Source: Sideroxyarcus emersonii
GTDB lineage: Bacteria; Pseudomonadota; Gammaproteobacteria; Burkholderiales; Gallionellaceae
NCBI RefSeq assembly: GCF_021654335.1
Contig: NZ_AP023423.1
Location: 2,045,001 to 2,109,000 of the forward strand
Length of the DNA stretch: 64,000 bases
Direction: 5' to 3'
Below are positions 1 through 8,896 of this stretch, one piece after another. Positions within the stretch are counted from its first letter, which is position 1. Every line of letters begins with the position of its first letter. Position numbers and translations under genes: made by a program. The notes under the pieces were generated by a model that made no database searches, was not told where the DNA came from, and saw nothing but the letters and a program-made list of their open reading frames with translations.

Positions 1-354
1 GAAGAGCAGCGCCACCGGTCCTGCCTGCGCTTCCTGCAACAACTGCGGCATCGCCTCGCGCGGCGTCCGCACCGCGATGGAGATATCGCGCAAGCGCGCA
101 GTCATTGCCACGGTAAACACCACGCCCTGCAATGCCTCGTCGATGGAACCGCACACCACGGCGTCCTGCAGGATGTCGTCTGCCCCGGCCGCCATCGCCG
201 TGGCCTGCGCGTCCGGGAAATGGCGTGGATTGATCAGGTACAGATGGCGCAGGCCCATGGTCTTCATCGCCCGCGCCGCGGCGCCGATGTTGCCCGGATG
301 GGTGGTATGGCTCAGCACCACGCGGATGCCGCTCAAAGGATTAGGTTTATTCAA
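1..354 (-). CDS. trmJ: tRNA (cytidine/uridine-2'-O-)-methyltransferase TrmJ, N-terminal part (runs off window start)
   Basis: The 118 visible residues begin the SPOUT (SpoU-type) fold: [20 protein letters not shown] near the N-terminus, then [11 protein letters not shown], then a [16 protein letters not shown] region typical of TrmJ. The family methylates the 2'-O of nucleotide 32 in the anticodon loop using SAM. The apparent start is a TTG at 354-352; no ATG lies in frame upstream before suhB, and the Shine-Dalgarno is weak. It diverges from suhB with about 63 bp between starts. The C-terminal SAM-binding knot lies outside the window, so TrmJ rather than another SpoU member is inferred from the N-terminus only. 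Confidence 0.82.
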   Translation of the reverse strand, partial: MNKPNPLSGIRVVLSHTTHPGNIGAAARAMKTMGLRHLYLINPRHFPDAQATAMAAGADDILQDAVVCGSIDEALQGVVFTVAMTARLRDISIAVRTPREAMPQLLQEAQAGPVALLF

Positions 355-417
355 AACGCAATACCAACTAAAATACGCGCCGGATTTCCCCAGCTCATTA
401 AAAAGGTCGTACTGATT

Positions 418-1215
418 ATGCACCCCATGCTCAACATCGCGGTGAAGGCCGCGCGTCGTGCCGGAAACCTGATCCACCGCGCCGCCGACAACCTCGACCA
501 CCTCACGGTGACCAAGAAATCCCACGCGGATTATGTCAGCGAAGTGGATCGCGCCGCCGAGCGCATCATCATCGAGACCTTGCTGGAAGCCTATCCAGGC
601 CACGCGATTCTAGCAGAAGAGAGCGGCACCCAAGGCCAGTCGGAATACGTCTGGATCATCGATCCGCTCGACGGCACCACCAACTTCCTGCATGGCGTGC
701 CGCAGTATGCCGTCTCCATCGGACTGCAGCACAACGGCGTGCTGACCCAGTCCGTGGTGTACGACCCGACCAAGAACGACCTGTTCACCGCCACGCGCGG
801 GCGCGGCGCTTTCCTCAACGACAAGCGCATCCGCGTCAGCAAGCGCAAGGAAATGATCGACAGCCTGATCGGCACCGGCTTCCCCTACACCCGCTTCGAA
901 CACATGGATGCCTACATGGCGATCTTCCGCGAACTGATGCAGAAGAGCGCCGGCCTGCGCCGCCCCGGCGCCGCCTCGCTCGACCTCGCCTGGACCGCTG
1001 CCGGCCGTTACGACGGCTTCTTCGAGACCGGCCTCAAGCCCTGGGACATCGCTGCCGGGGCGCTGCTCATCAGCGAAGCGGGCGGCATCGTCACCGACCT
1101 CGCCGGCAACCAGGACTATCTCGCCAGCGGCCATGTGTGCGCGGGCAACCCGCACATCCACGAGCAACTGCTGCAGGTGATCGGACCGCACCTCACTCCA
1201 GGCTTGAAGGGCTGA
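418..1215 (+). CDS. suhB: Inositol-1-monophosphatase family protein SuhB
   Basis: 265 aa, the usual length. Metal-binding motif residues are all visible: E67/E68 (ILAEESG), D82-x-L-D85-G-T-T (DPLDGTTNF) and the second motif [15 protein letters not shown] from about residue 209. The family hydrolyses inositol-1-phosphate with Mg2+; in enterobacteria SuhB also joins the rRNA antitermination complex. Translation starts at the ATG at 418; the frame is open upstream to 220, but the conserved N-terminus begins at [13 protein letters not shown]. It is divergent from trmJ, a common arrangement in this bacterial group. No unusual residues were seen. Confidence 0.95.
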   Translation: MHPMLNIAVKAARRAGNLIHRAADNLDHLTVTKKSHADYVSEVDRAAERIIIETLLEAYPGHAILAEESGTQGQSEYVWIIDPLDGTTNFLHGVPQYAVSIGLQHNGVLTQSVVYDPTKNDLFTATRGRGAFLNDKRIRVSKRKEMIDSLIGTGFPYTRFEHMDAYMAIFRELMQKSAGLRRPGAASLDLAWTAAGRYDGFFETGLKPWDIAAGALLISEAGGIVTDLAGNQDYLASGHVCAGNPHIHEQLLQVIGPHLTPGLKG

Positions 1216-1243
1216 CCCACGACAGGCATCGGCAGCCCCCGGC

Positions 1244-2278
1244 ATGGATTCCACCCTCCTCGTCCTGACGATCTCGACCATCGCCATCGTCCTGATCTTC
1301 GAGTACACCAACGGTTTCCATGACGCCGCCAACATCATCGCCACGGTGATCGCCTCGCGCGCGATGACGCCGGTACAGTCGGTGCTGCTGGTCGCCTTTT
1401 TCGAGTTCCTCGGCCCGCTGCTGGGCGGTACGGCGGTGGCCAACACCATCGGCAAACTCATTACGCTGGACGACCTCGATCGCGAACTCGCGCTCACCAT
1501 CGTGCTGTGCGGACTGGTCGGCGCCATCGCCTGGAACCTGCTCACCTGGTGGCGCGGCATCCCCTCCTCCTCTTCGCACGCCCTGGTGGGCGGTCTGGCC
1601 GGGGTGGTTGTGGTATCCGCCGGTTCCAGCCATGTCGCCTGGGGTTTCGCCGAATTGCTGCACGGCGAACTGAACGGCGTCGCCAAAGTGGTCGCCGCAC
1701 TGGTGCTCTCGCCGGTCATCGGCTTCCTGGTCGGCTATGTGCTGCACAAAACCATGCTGCGGCTGCTGCGCGGCACGCACCCTTCGATCAACCGCGACCT
1801 GCGCCACCTGCAGTTCGTCACCTCGGCCGGGCTGGCCTTCTCGCACGGCGCCAACGATGCGCAGAAGAGCATGGGCATCCTGACGCTGGTGCTGGTGCTG
1901 GGCGGCTTCATCCCGACCTTCGACGTGCCGTTCTGGGTGATCCTCTCCTGCTCGCTCGCCATCACGCTCGGCATCCTCTCCGGCGGCTGGCAGATCGTGC
2001 GCACGCTCGGCTTCTCCATCTACAAGATACGCCCGGTGCATGCGCTGGATTCGCAGATGACCGCCGCCGGCGTGATCTTCAGCTCCTCGCTGTTCGGCGC
2101 GCCGGTCTCCACCACGCACGTGGTCGCCTCCTCGATCATGGGCATCGGCGCCTCGGAACGCCCGAAGGCCGTGCGCTGGGGCAAGGCGCTGGAGATCGTC
2201 ACCGCCTGGCTGATCACCATCCCCGGCGCGGCACTGATGTCGATTTGCTGTTATCTTCTCGTCCAATCGTTCATCTGA
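1244..2278 (+). CDS. pit: PiT-family inorganic phosphate transporter
   Basis: 344-aa polytopic membrane protein with the two inverted-repeat PiT signatures: GFHDAANIIATVI near residues 23-35 and SHGANDAQKSMG near residues 200-211. The family imports phosphate (or metal-phosphate) with H+ or Na+ at the inner membrane. It is shorter than E. coli PitA (about 500 aa), in line with the compact PiT proteins that work with a separate DUF47 partner. It lies 28 bp after suhB, and the next gene starts immediately after its stop, which supports an operon with the DUF47 gene. Confidence 0.93.
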   Translation: MDSTLLVLTISTIAIVLIFEYTNGFHDAANIIATVIASRAMTPVQSVLLVAFFEFLGPLLGGTAVANTIGKLITLDDLDRELALTIVLCGLVGAIAWNLLTWWRGIPSSSSHALVGGLAGVVVVSAGSSHVAWGFAELLHGELNGVAKVVAALVLSPVIGFLVGYVLHKTMLRLLRGTHPSINRDLRHLQFVTSAGLAFSHGANDAQKSMGILTLVLVLGGFIPTFDVPFWVILSCSLAITLGILSGGWQIVRTLGFSIYKIRPVHALDSQMTAAGVIFSSSLFGAPVSTTHVVASSIMGIGASERPKAVRWGKALEIVTAWLITIPGAALMSICCYLLVQSFI

Positions 2279-2287
2279 GTGACCGCC

Positions 2288-2929
2288 ATGCCCGATGCCT
2301 CCAAAACGCTGCTCGCACGCATCCTCGACCGGGTGTTTCCCAAGGTGCCCGATTTCTTCCAGATGCTCACCGAGCAGAACCTCAAGGTCGTCCACACCGT
2401 CGACCTGCTGGTCGAATACATGGAGCACGACGGCCCCGCAGTGGCCGATGCGCTCAAGCTGGACGTGCACGAGGCCGACCTGATCAAGGCGCGCAACCTG
2501 CACGAACTGAACGACGCCTTCTCCACCCCCATCGACCGCGAGGACATCTACCGCGCCATCACGGCACTGGACGATATCGTGATGTACTGCAAGACCACCG
2601 TGCACGAGATGGACGTGCTGGGCGTGGCGCCCGATGCCTTCATGCGCGACATCTCGCAGAACATCAAGGACGGCGTCAATGCATTGGCCAAGGGCTTCGC
2701 CCTGCTCGGCAACAAACCCGCCGAAGCCGCGCAATATGCCGATGCCGCGCGCAAGGCCGAACGCCATGCCGAGAAGCAGTACCGCATCGCCCTGTCCACG
2801 CTGTTCGAGGGCAACGACTACGTCAACATGTTCAAACGACGCGAGATCTACCGCCACCTGACCAACGCCGCCCATCACATGGCGCAATGTGCCAACACCC
2901 TGCACGACATCGTGGTCAAGATCAGTTGA
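2288..2929 (+). CDS. DUF47 / PhoU-like phosphate transport regulator
   Basis: 213-aa, mostly helical protein of the DUF47 (PhoU-like, TIGR00153) family. The sequence shows [23 protein letters not shown] and the C-terminal [21 protein letters not shown] segment; D/E-rich helices probably bind metal, as in PhoU. It directly follows pit, the usual partner, and is inferred to gate or regulate that transporter. The ATG at 2288 was chosen; a GTG at 2279 overlapping the pit stop context would add three residues. Confidence 0.9.
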   Translation: MPDASKTLLARILDRVFPKVPDFFQMLTEQNLKVVHTVDLLVEYMEHDGPAVADALKLDVHEADLIKARNLHELNDAFSTPIDREDIYRAITALDDIVMYCKTTVHEMDVLGVAPDAFMRDISQNIKDGVNALAKGFALLGNKPAEAAQYADAARKAERHAEKQYRIALSTLFEGNDYVNMFKRREIYRHLTNAAHHMAQCANTLHDIVVKIS

Positions 2930-2939
2930 GGCCTGGCGC

Positions 2940-5489
2940 ATGAGTACCGCGGAAAAATCCACCCAGACCCCGATGATGCAGCAGTACCTGCGGCTGAAGT
3001 CCCAGCATCAGGACATGCTGCTGTTCTACCGCATGGGCGATTTCTATGAACTGTTCCATGACGACGCGGTGCGCGTCGCCAAGCTGCTCGACATCACCCT
3101 CACCCAGCGCGGCGCCTCCGGCGGCCAGCCGATCAAGATGGCCGGCGTGCCCTACCACGCGGCGGAGCAATACCTCGCGCGGCTGGTGAAGATGGGCGAG
3201 TCGGTCGCCATCTGCGAACAGATCGGCGACCCGGCCACCAGCAAAGGCCCGGTCGAACGCAAGGTGGTGCGCATCGTCACGCCCGGCACGCTCACCGATT
3301 CCGCATTGTTGGAAGAGAAACGCGACAACCTGCTGCTGGCACTGCACCAGAGCCGCAACGAAGTCGGCCTCGCCTGGCTCAACCTCGCCTCCGGCCAGCT
3401 CACCATCGCCGAAGTGGATGCCAAACAGTTGCCCGCCGAACTGGAACGGCTGCAGCCTTCCGAGATTCTCTACGCGGAAGGCTCCCTCTCCCCCCGGGAG
3501 AGGGGGGAGCAAATTGCAAGCAAGACACTCCCCGAGTGGCACTTCGACCGCGACGCCGCGCACCGCGCGCTGTGCCAGCAGTTCGGCACGCGCGACCTCG
3601 CCGGTTTCGGCTGCGAGGAGTTCACGCATGGCCTGAGTGCCGCCGGCGCGCTGCTCGGCTACGCCAAACTGACGCAAGGGCAGAGCATCGCCCACATCCG
3701 CAGCGCGCAGGTCTACAGCGCCGATCAGTTCGTGCGCATGGATGCCGCCACCCGCCGCAATCTGGAGATCACCCAGACCCTGCGCGGCGAGCCCGCGCCC
3801 ACCCTGCTCTCGCTGCTCGACACCTGTGCCACCAACATGGGCAGCCGCCTGCTGGCGCACTGGCTGCACCATCCGCTGCGCAACCGCGAGGTGTTGCGTG
3901 CCAGGCTGGATGCGGTGGACGAACTGGACGAGAAATACGCCGCCGTGCACGACCAGCTGAAACCCAGCGTGGACGTGGAGCGCATCACCGCACGCATCGC
4001 CCTGAAGAGTGCGAGGCCGCGCGACCTCTCCGGCCTGCGCGACACGCTCAAGCAACTGCCGCAACTCTCTGCGCTGCTGGCGAATGTTGCCGCGCCGCGC
4101 ATCCGCCGACTCACGAGCGACCTGCAAGCCGATGTCGCGCTGGTCGAGTTGCTGCAGAAGACCCTGAAGGAAGAACCCTCCTCCGTCCTGCGCGAAGGCG
4201 GTGTGATCGCCGCCGGCTTCGATTCCGAATTGGATGAACTCAGAGGCATCCAGAACAACTGCGGCGAGTTCCTGCTGGCACTGGAAAGCCGCGAACGCGC
4301 CCGCACCGGCATCGACAAGCTCAAGGTGGAATACAACCGCGTGCACGGCTTCTACATCGAAGTGAGCGCGGCCAATGCCAACAAGGTGCCGGACGACTAC
4401 CGCCGCCGCCAGACGCTAAAGAACGTCGAGCGCTACATCACGCCCGAGCTGAAAGCCTTTGAGGACAAGGCGCTCTCCGCCAACGACCGCGCCCTGGCGC
4501 GCGAGAAATTCCTTTACGACCAGTTGCTGGAAAGCCTTGCACCTTCCATCCCGCAACTGCAAGGCATCGCCGCCGCCATCGCCGAGCTGGACGTGCTCGC
4601 CACCTTCGCCGAGCGCGCCGCCACGCTCAACTTCTGCGCACCGCAATTCAGCGACGAAGCCCAACTCGTCATCAAGCAAGGCCGTCATCCAGTGGTGCAG
4701 GCGCAGGTGGAACAGTTCACGCCGAACGACACCACGCTCAACGCCTCACGCCGCATGCTGCTGATCACCGGCCCCAACATGGGCGGTAAATCGACCTACA
4801 TGCGCCAGACCGCCATCATCGCGCTGCTCGCGCATGTCGGCTGCTTCGTCCCCGCAGAAGAAGCGGTGCTGGGCGAGATCGACCAGATTTTCACGCGCAT
4901 CGGCGCATCGGACGACCTCGCCAGCGGACGCTCCACCTTCATGGTCGAAATGACCGAGGCCGCCAACATCCTGCACAACGCCACCGACAAGAGCCTGGTG
5001 CTGGTGGACGAGATTGGCCGCGGCACCAGCACTTTCGACGGTCTCGCCCTCGCCTGGGCCATCGCGCGCCACCTGCTGGAACTCAACCGCAGCTACACCC
5101 TGTTCGCCACGCACTACTTCGAACTCACGCGGCTGGAAGAAGAATTCAAGCAACTCGCCAACGTGCACCTCGCCGCCGTCGAGCACCAGCACACCATCGT
5201 GTTCCTGCATAGCGTCAACGAAGGCGCCGCCAGCCAAAGCTACGGCCTGCAAGTCGCCGCGCTGGCCGGTGTGCCCAATGGCGTCATCCGCAATGCGAAG
5301 AAACAGCTAGTGAGATTGGAACAACAGAGCGCCGCGCAGAACCCGCAAGGCGACCTGTTCGCCGCTGCGCCCGAAGCGCCGGAGCCGGAAGAGCATCCGC
5401 TGGTGTCGGCGATGCGTGATGTGCAGCCGGATGATCTGAGCCCGAAGGCGGCGTTGGAGAAGATTTATCAGTTGAAGAAGCTGGTGTAG
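2940..5489 (+). CDS. mutS: DNA mismatch repair protein MutS
   Basis: 849 aa, full length. It has the mismatch-recognition F35-x-E37 (GDFYELF), the Walker A GPNMGGKS at about 611-618, the Walker [10 protein letters not shown] from about D690 and the FATHYFELT helix-turn region. It recognises mismatches and small loops and recruits MutL in an ATP-dependent way. The ATG at 2940 gives the standard N-terminus. Two oddities: a GC-rich REP-like palindrome lies in frame at 3482-3509 (residues about 181-190, [10 protein letters not shown]), and the last codons ([11 protein letters not shown]) are repeated downstream at 6091, on the far side of a toxin-antitoxin pair. Confidence 0.98.
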   Translation: MSTAEKSTQTPMMQQYLRLKSQHQDMLLFYRMGDFYELFHDDAVRVAKLLDITLTQRGASGGQPIKMAGVPYHAAEQYLARLVKMGESVAICEQIGDPATSKGPVERKVVRIVTPGTLTDSALLEEKRDNLLLALHQSRNEVGLAWLNLASGQLTIAEVDAKQLPAELERLQPSEILYAEGSLSPRERGEQIASKTLPEWHFDRDAAHRALCQQFGTRDLAGFGCEEFTHGLSAAGALLGYAKLTQGQSIAHIRSAQVYSADQFVRMDAATRRNLEITQTLRGEPAPTLLSLLDTCATNMGSRLLAHWLHHPLRNREVLRARLDAVDELDEKYAAVHDQLKPSVDVERITARIALKSARPRDLSGLRDTLKQLPQLSALLANVAAPRIRRLTSDLQADVALVELLQKTLKEEPSSVLREGGVIAAGFDSELDELRGIQNNCGEFLLALESRERARTGIDKLKVEYNRVHGFYIEVSAANANKVPDDYRRRQTLKNVERYITPELKAFEDKALSANDRALAREKFLYDQLLESLAPSIPQLQGIAAAIAELDVLATFAERAATLNFCAPQFSDEAQLVIKQGRHPVVQAQVEQFTPNDTTLNASRRMLLITGPNMGGKSTYMRQTAIIALLAHVGCFVPAEEAVLGEIDQIFTRIGASDDLASGRSTFMVEMTEAANILHNATDKSLVLVDEIGRGTSTFDGLALAWAIARHLLELNRSYTLFATHYFELTRLEEEFKQLANVHLAAVEHQHTIVFLHSVNEGAASQSYGLQVAALAGVPNGVIRNAKKQLVRLEQQSAAQNPQGDLFAAAPEAPEPEEHPLVSAMRDVQPDDLSPKAALEKIYQLKKLV
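3482..3509. repeat. REP-like GC-rich palindrome inside mutS
   Basis: Core inverted repeat CTCTCCC (3486-3492) / GGGAGAG (3496-3502) with a CCC loop; outer bases 3482-3485 and 3503-3506 pair further, with one T:G mismatch. It resembles the interspersed 'CTCTCCC...GGGAGAG' palindromes often seen between betaproteobacterial genes. Here it is translated in frame as [10 protein letters not shown] without disrupting mutS. Confidence 0.6.
5455..5480. repeat. Direct repeat copy 1 (mutS 3' end), left flank of TA insert
   Basis: 26 bp inside the mutS 3' end, coding LEKIYQLKK, identical base for base to 6091-6116. The copies are 636 bp apart and enclose exactly one toxin-antitoxin pair. After the repeat this copy continues to an LV-stop and the other to an LL-stop. 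This looks like an attachment or target-site duplication at a gene 3' end. Confidence 0.85.
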
Positions 5490-5512
5490 CATAGTCGACA
5501 CAGGAGGTTCCA

Positions 5513-5764
5513 ATGAGCACAGCCACCCTTTCGAATGACTTCCAGATCGCCCTTCCCAAAGAAGTGCGCGACACCCTCCACCTCAAGCCCGGCCAGGAAT
5601 TCGAACTCGTCTCCTCTGGCTCGGTCATCCAGTTGATCCCCAAACTTTCAACCGCAGAATTAAAATCCGCCATCGCCGCAGGGATCGCCAGCGGCAAAGG
5701 GCACCCGGCAGACGAGGTGTTCGACCGGCTGGAAAGCAAATATCGCCAGCAAACAGGAAAATAA
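5513..5764 (+). CDS. AbrB/SpoVT-type antitoxin with ParD-like C-terminus
   Basis: 83 aa. Residues about 3-43 form a swapped-hairpin AbrB (MazE-like) DNA-binding domain (TLSNDFQIALPKEVRDTL, then LKPGQEFELVSSGSVIQLIP). The C-terminus has ADEVFDRLESKYRQ, which resembles the toxin-neutralising tail of ParD antitoxins. A strong AGGAGG precedes the ATG. The stop is 3 bp from the toxin start, the normal antitoxin-first order. It is expected to autorepress the operon and neutralise the neighbouring toxin. The mixed domain composition is inferred from motif reading only. Confidence 0.82.
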   Translation: MSTATLSNDFQIALPKEVRDTLHLKPGQEFELVSSGSVIQLIPKLSTAELKSAIAAGIASGKGHPADEVFDRLESKYRQQTGK

Positions 5765-5767
5765 GTA

Positions 5768-6064
5768 ATGGCGCGCTTTTGGATTTCGCCGCTTGCCGAA
5801 CAAGACCTGGAGGCAATCGGCGATTTCATCGCGCAAGACAATCCGCACCGAGCCATTACCTTCATCGTTGAGTTGCGCAATCAATGCGCCAAAGTCGCCG
5901 CCAATCCAAAAGCCTGCCGACTGAGGCCTGAGCTTGGCACGAATATCCGCTCATTCGCTTATGGGAACTATGTGATCTTCTTCCAGGAGAACCGGGATGC
6001 ACTTTGCATCGTGCGCGTTCTGCATGGAGCGATGGATATTGAAAGCAGGTTTGCGGAAAAATAA
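5768..6064 (+). CDS. ParE/RelE-superfamily toxin
   Basis: 98 aa with typical ParE/RelE features: ISPLAEQDLEAIGDFIAQDN at the N-terminus, a RPELG segment (RLRPELGTNIRSF), then YVIFFQENRDALCIVRVLHG and an R/F-containing tail. ParE members poison gyrase and RelE members cleave mRNA; the RPELG and VLHG segments favour ParE. It is 3 bp downstream of the antitoxin gene and therefore almost certainly co-transcribed. The pair sits between two copies of the mutS 3' end. Confidence 0.88.
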   Translation: MARFWISPLAEQDLEAIGDFIAQDNPHRAITFIVELRNQCAKVAANPKACRLRPELGTNIRSFAYGNYVIFFQENRDALCIVRVLHGAMDIESRFAEK

Positions 6065-6090
6065 TTCGAGCCTGGAACCTATAATTATCC

Positions 6091-6116
6091 TGGAGAAGAT
6101 TTATCAGTTGAAGAAG
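6091..6116. repeat. Direct repeat copy 2 (mutS 3' end), right flank of TA insert
   Basis: Perfect 26-bp copy of 5455-5480. It continues TTGCTCTAG, giving LL-stop in the mutS frame, so this may be the ancestral mutS terminus left behind by the insertion. The preceding bases (6065-6090) are AT-rich and unlike mutS. Confidence 0.85.
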
Positions 6117-6182
6117 TTGCTCTAGGTTCTTCTGACGGCGCGCAGAAGCAAATCCAAAGATTTACTCAATAGCGGAGTCAAG

Positions 6183-6704
6183 ATGCAAGGAGATCCCAGA
6201 GTAATAATTAATTACCTGCACGTGAATACCGCTCGATGTCTTGGTACTTATCGGGCACTTATGGTTTATCAGGATACCGAACTATTCCAGAATAACTTCT
6301 GGAGAATTTGCGCCAACTCAGCGCACGACTCAGGAGTCGTTCAATGGTGCAGTCTGTTTGGTTCAAATGGTGAAGATAATCCGACGCACTGGTCGCGATC
6401 TGGAGTAAGTAATATATCCAATAGAGACGAGTTTATAAGTAAAGTGCTAAGTCCTATAGCTATACCTTTTGACCAGTGGCAACAACAGCACTCTGCTCTG
6501 CTGGAATACAGAAATAAGAACATTGCACACATTGAGTTGGACGACTGGTACAGGGCGATTCCAAGTTTTGATATGGCTATTAAAGTACTATTTCAAAGTT
6601 ACATTGTTTTCATGAATAGCACCGACCACAACCTAAGAAACGAATACGATCGGACGATCGAAAGAGCAAATTCTACGATCTCGCAATTTATCAGAAACAA
6701 CTAA
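6183..6704 (+). CDS. Uncharacterised protein with HEPN-like R-x5-H motif
   Basis: 173 aa, no confident family. The segment EYRNKNIAHIELDDW contains R-N-K-N-I-A-H, which fits the R-x(4-6)-H motif of HEPN ribonuclease-type domains and resembles AbiU2-like 'RNK-AH' segments. The rest looks helical. Base composition by eye is clearly AT-richer than the surrounding genes, with more A/T-ending codons, suggesting transfer. It lies just beyond the TA insert at the mutS 3' end. A role as a defence or toxin RNase is inference. The start is the ATG at 6183 after an AGCGGAG stretch. Confidence 0.65.
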   Translation: MQGDPRVIINYLHVNTARCLGTYRALMVYQDTELFQNNFWRICANSAHDSGVVQWCSLFGSNGEDNPTHWSRSGVSNISNRDEFISKVLSPIAIPFDQWQQQHSALLEYRNKNIAHIELDDWYRAIPSFDMAIKVLFQSYIVFMNSTDHNLRNEYDRTIERANSTISQFIRNN

Positions 6705-6897
6705 AACAGCTAAAGGGGTCAGATTCGCATTTGATTACCGGTAGAGTAATCAGAGACAGACCACTGTTTCCCGCGCTGCTGCGGCTACACCAGCAGCGCA
6801 TCCCAACACCCCTACTACCCGTGCCCATTTTTATTGCCCGAGCACAGGCGTACGATCATGCGCAGATAAATCTGCGCTCGATCCCACCATAGACATC

Positions 6898-8385
6898 ATG
6901 CCAACCCAAGATACACAGACCGGCTTGCAGCTGGATAATCAATTTGCCCGCGAGGTGCCCGGCATGTGTGTGCCCTGGCGACCTGCGCCCGCTCCCGCAC
7001 CGCGCTGGTTGCAGTTCAACGAGGCACTGGCGCATGAGCTGGGGCTGGATGCGCAGGCTTTGCGGGGCGATGCCGGGCTTGCGGTGTTTTCGGGCCAGCA
7101 GATTCCCGAGGGGGCCGAGCCGGTGGCGCAGGCGTATGCCGGGCATCAGTTCGGTCATTACTCGCCGCGTCTGGGGGATGGTCGTGCTTTGCTGCTGGGC
7201 GAGATCGTCGCGCCTTCCGGGCAGCGTTTCGATCTGGCGTTCAAGGGTTCCGGCCCCACGCCGTTTGCGCGCAACGGGGATGGCAAGGCGGCGGTGGGGC
7301 CGGTGCTGCGCGAGTTTCTGGTGGCCGAGGCCATGCATGTGATGGGCGTGCCGACAACGCGGGTGCTGGCCGCGGTGGCGACGGGTGAAGTGATCCGCCG
7401 CGAAAGGCCCTTGCCCGGTGCGATCCTCGCCCGTGTCGCGGCCAGCCATCTGCGCGTGGGCAGTTTTGAATATGCAGCGCGTGCCCGTGATACCTCATTG
7501 CTGGGCCAACTTGCCGAGCATGCGATCGCGCGCCATGCCCCGCAGCTATCTGGCCAGCCGCAGCGCTATCTCGGCTTGCTGGAACAGGTGGTGGAACGAC
7601 AGGCACAGTTGATCGCGCAGTGGATGGGGCTGGGTTTCATCCACGGGGTGATGAACACCGACAACATGACCATCTCGGGCCAGACCATAGACTACGGGCC
7701 GTGTGCGTTCATGGAGCATTTCGATCCGGAGACGGTGTTCAGTTCGATCGACCAGGAGGGACGCTATGCCTGGACCAACCAGCCCGCCATCGCGCACTGG
7801 AACCTGTCGCGCCTGGCCGAGGCGCTGTTGCCGCTGATCGATGAAGACGAAACTCGCGCAGCTGAACTGGCAACGGCAATCCTCAATAGATATGAATCCC
7901 ATCTGTCGACCTGCTGGTCTGATCTGCTGCGCAGCAAGGTGGGATTGCCGGATGGTGCAGACGGGGCAAGCCGGCTGGCGGCCGAGTATCTGCGCTTGTT
8001 GCAGCGCAGCAAAGTGGATTTCACGCTGGGCTGGCGCCGTCTGGGCGAAGCTGCCGCGGGTAACGATGCACCCTTGCGTGCCCTGTTCGGCGAGCATGTC
8101 GCCGCACTGGATGAGTGGCTCGCCCGTTGGCGCAAGCTGTTCGGCAACGTGCCGGGAAGCGAACGTGCGCAGGCGATGGCGAAGGTGAACCCCATGGTCA
8201 TTCCGCGCAATCATCTGGTGGAACAGGCGCTGGAAGCGGCCACTGATTACGATGACCTTGCCCCGTTCGAGCGCTTGCTGGCCGAGGTGCGCCGCCCCTA
8301 CGATACGCGTGCCGACGACGATCCTTACATCCAGCCCGCGACGCGCGAAGCGACGGCAAACTACCAGACTTTCTGCGGGACCTGA
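6898..8385 (+). CDS. selO: Protein adenylyltransferase SelO (YdiU family)
   Basis: 495 aa, normal length. It shows the pseudokinase-fold segments of SelO: AYAGHQFGHYSPRLGDGRAL, then FKGSGPTPFARNGDGKAA (nucleotide/phosphate contacts), NTDNMTISG with DYGP (equivalent of the metal-binding N and DFG) and AKVNPMVIPRNH near the C-terminus. The family transfers AMP to Ser/Thr/Tyr of redox proteins. The last residues are F-C493-G-T, with cysteine where many eukaryotic homologues carry selenocysteine. It is followed by a convergent DUF1653 gene. Confidence 0.95.
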   Translation: MPTQDTQTGLQLDNQFAREVPGMCVPWRPAPAPAPRWLQFNEALAHELGLDAQALRGDAGLAVFSGQQIPEGAEPVAQAYAGHQFGHYSPRLGDGRALLLGEIVAPSGQRFDLAFKGSGPTPFARNGDGKAAVGPVLREFLVAEAMHVMGVPTTRVLAAVATGEVIRRERPLPGAILARVAASHLRVGSFEYAARARDTSLLGQLAEHAIARHAPQLSGQPQRYLGLLEQVVERQAQLIAQWMGLGFIHGVMNTDNMTISGQTIDYGPCAFMEHFDPETVFSSIDQEGRYAWTNQPAIAHWNLSRLAEALLPLIDEDETRAAELATAILNRYESHLSTCWSDLLRSKVGLPDGADGASRLAAEYLRLLQRSKVDFTLGWRRLGEAAAGNDAPLRALFGEHVAALDEWLARWRKLFGNVPGSERAQAMAKVNPMVIPRNHLVEQALEAATDYDDLAPFERLLAEVRRPYDTRADDDPYIQPATREATANYQTFCGT

Positions 8386-8426
8386 AGGCTGACTATCAGC
8401 GCCCGCTTTGCCTCCCCGCCACCGCT

Positions 8427-8618
8427 TCAATCAACCGGCGCGAAACGCGGTACCGTTCGCCCCTCATGCTGCACCGACTCAAAGAACACCTCCTTGGGGC
8501 GCGCCCAGATCAATCCCTCTTCCGATTTGTAGATCATCAGGGTGACGTTGGGGTCGGCCTCCAGCTTCGCTTCGCAGACGATCTCGTAGATGCCTCCCTT
8601 GTAGTGCCGGTATTTCAT
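8427..8618 (-). CDS. DUF1653 domain protein
   Basis: 63 aa. The sequence begins YRHYKGGIYEIVCEAKLE and contains YKSEEGLIWARPKEVFFESV, the full DUF1653 domain (YRHYKG.Y.v...A..e). Function is unknown; the fold is a small beta-rich domain. A GGAGGAG-type site (reverse strand, about 8620-8630) precedes the ATG. It is convergent with selO, with only 41 bp between the stops. Confidence 0.87.
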   Translation of the reverse strand: MKYRHYKGGIYEIVCEAKLEADPNVTLMIYKSEEGLIWARPKEVFFESVQHEGRTVPRFAPVD

Positions 8619-8896
8619 TGCTCCTCCCTGACAAATTCCAATGCGCGGATTTTACTGCCTGCGGCTCACGCCGCCCGCTCTGCCGGCAGCATTTCCGGCC
8701 TGAAGCTCAAATCCATCTCTTCGTTGTATATATCACTCCCGTCAGGGGCATTTTGGCGGATACGCCATCTCCCGAATAACGGCGTAAGATGTATCAGTGA
8801 TGTTGGTGATTCACTCCACGTACTTTGAAGCAGCAGGTTGCGGACGCGCTTCCGGCAAGATGCCTTGCGCAAACCTGACGATTGAAAGGAACGGAC

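Noticed and set aside
1193..2962. 589-codon minus-strand frame opposite pit and the DUF47 gene
   Set aside because: Antisense artefact; both plus-strand genes have strong family motifs.
2922..4346. Long antisense open frame (474 codons) opposite mutS
   Set aside because: It is a shadow of GC-rich mutS codon structure; its translation has no domain and is low-complexity (Gln/Ala/Gly/His).
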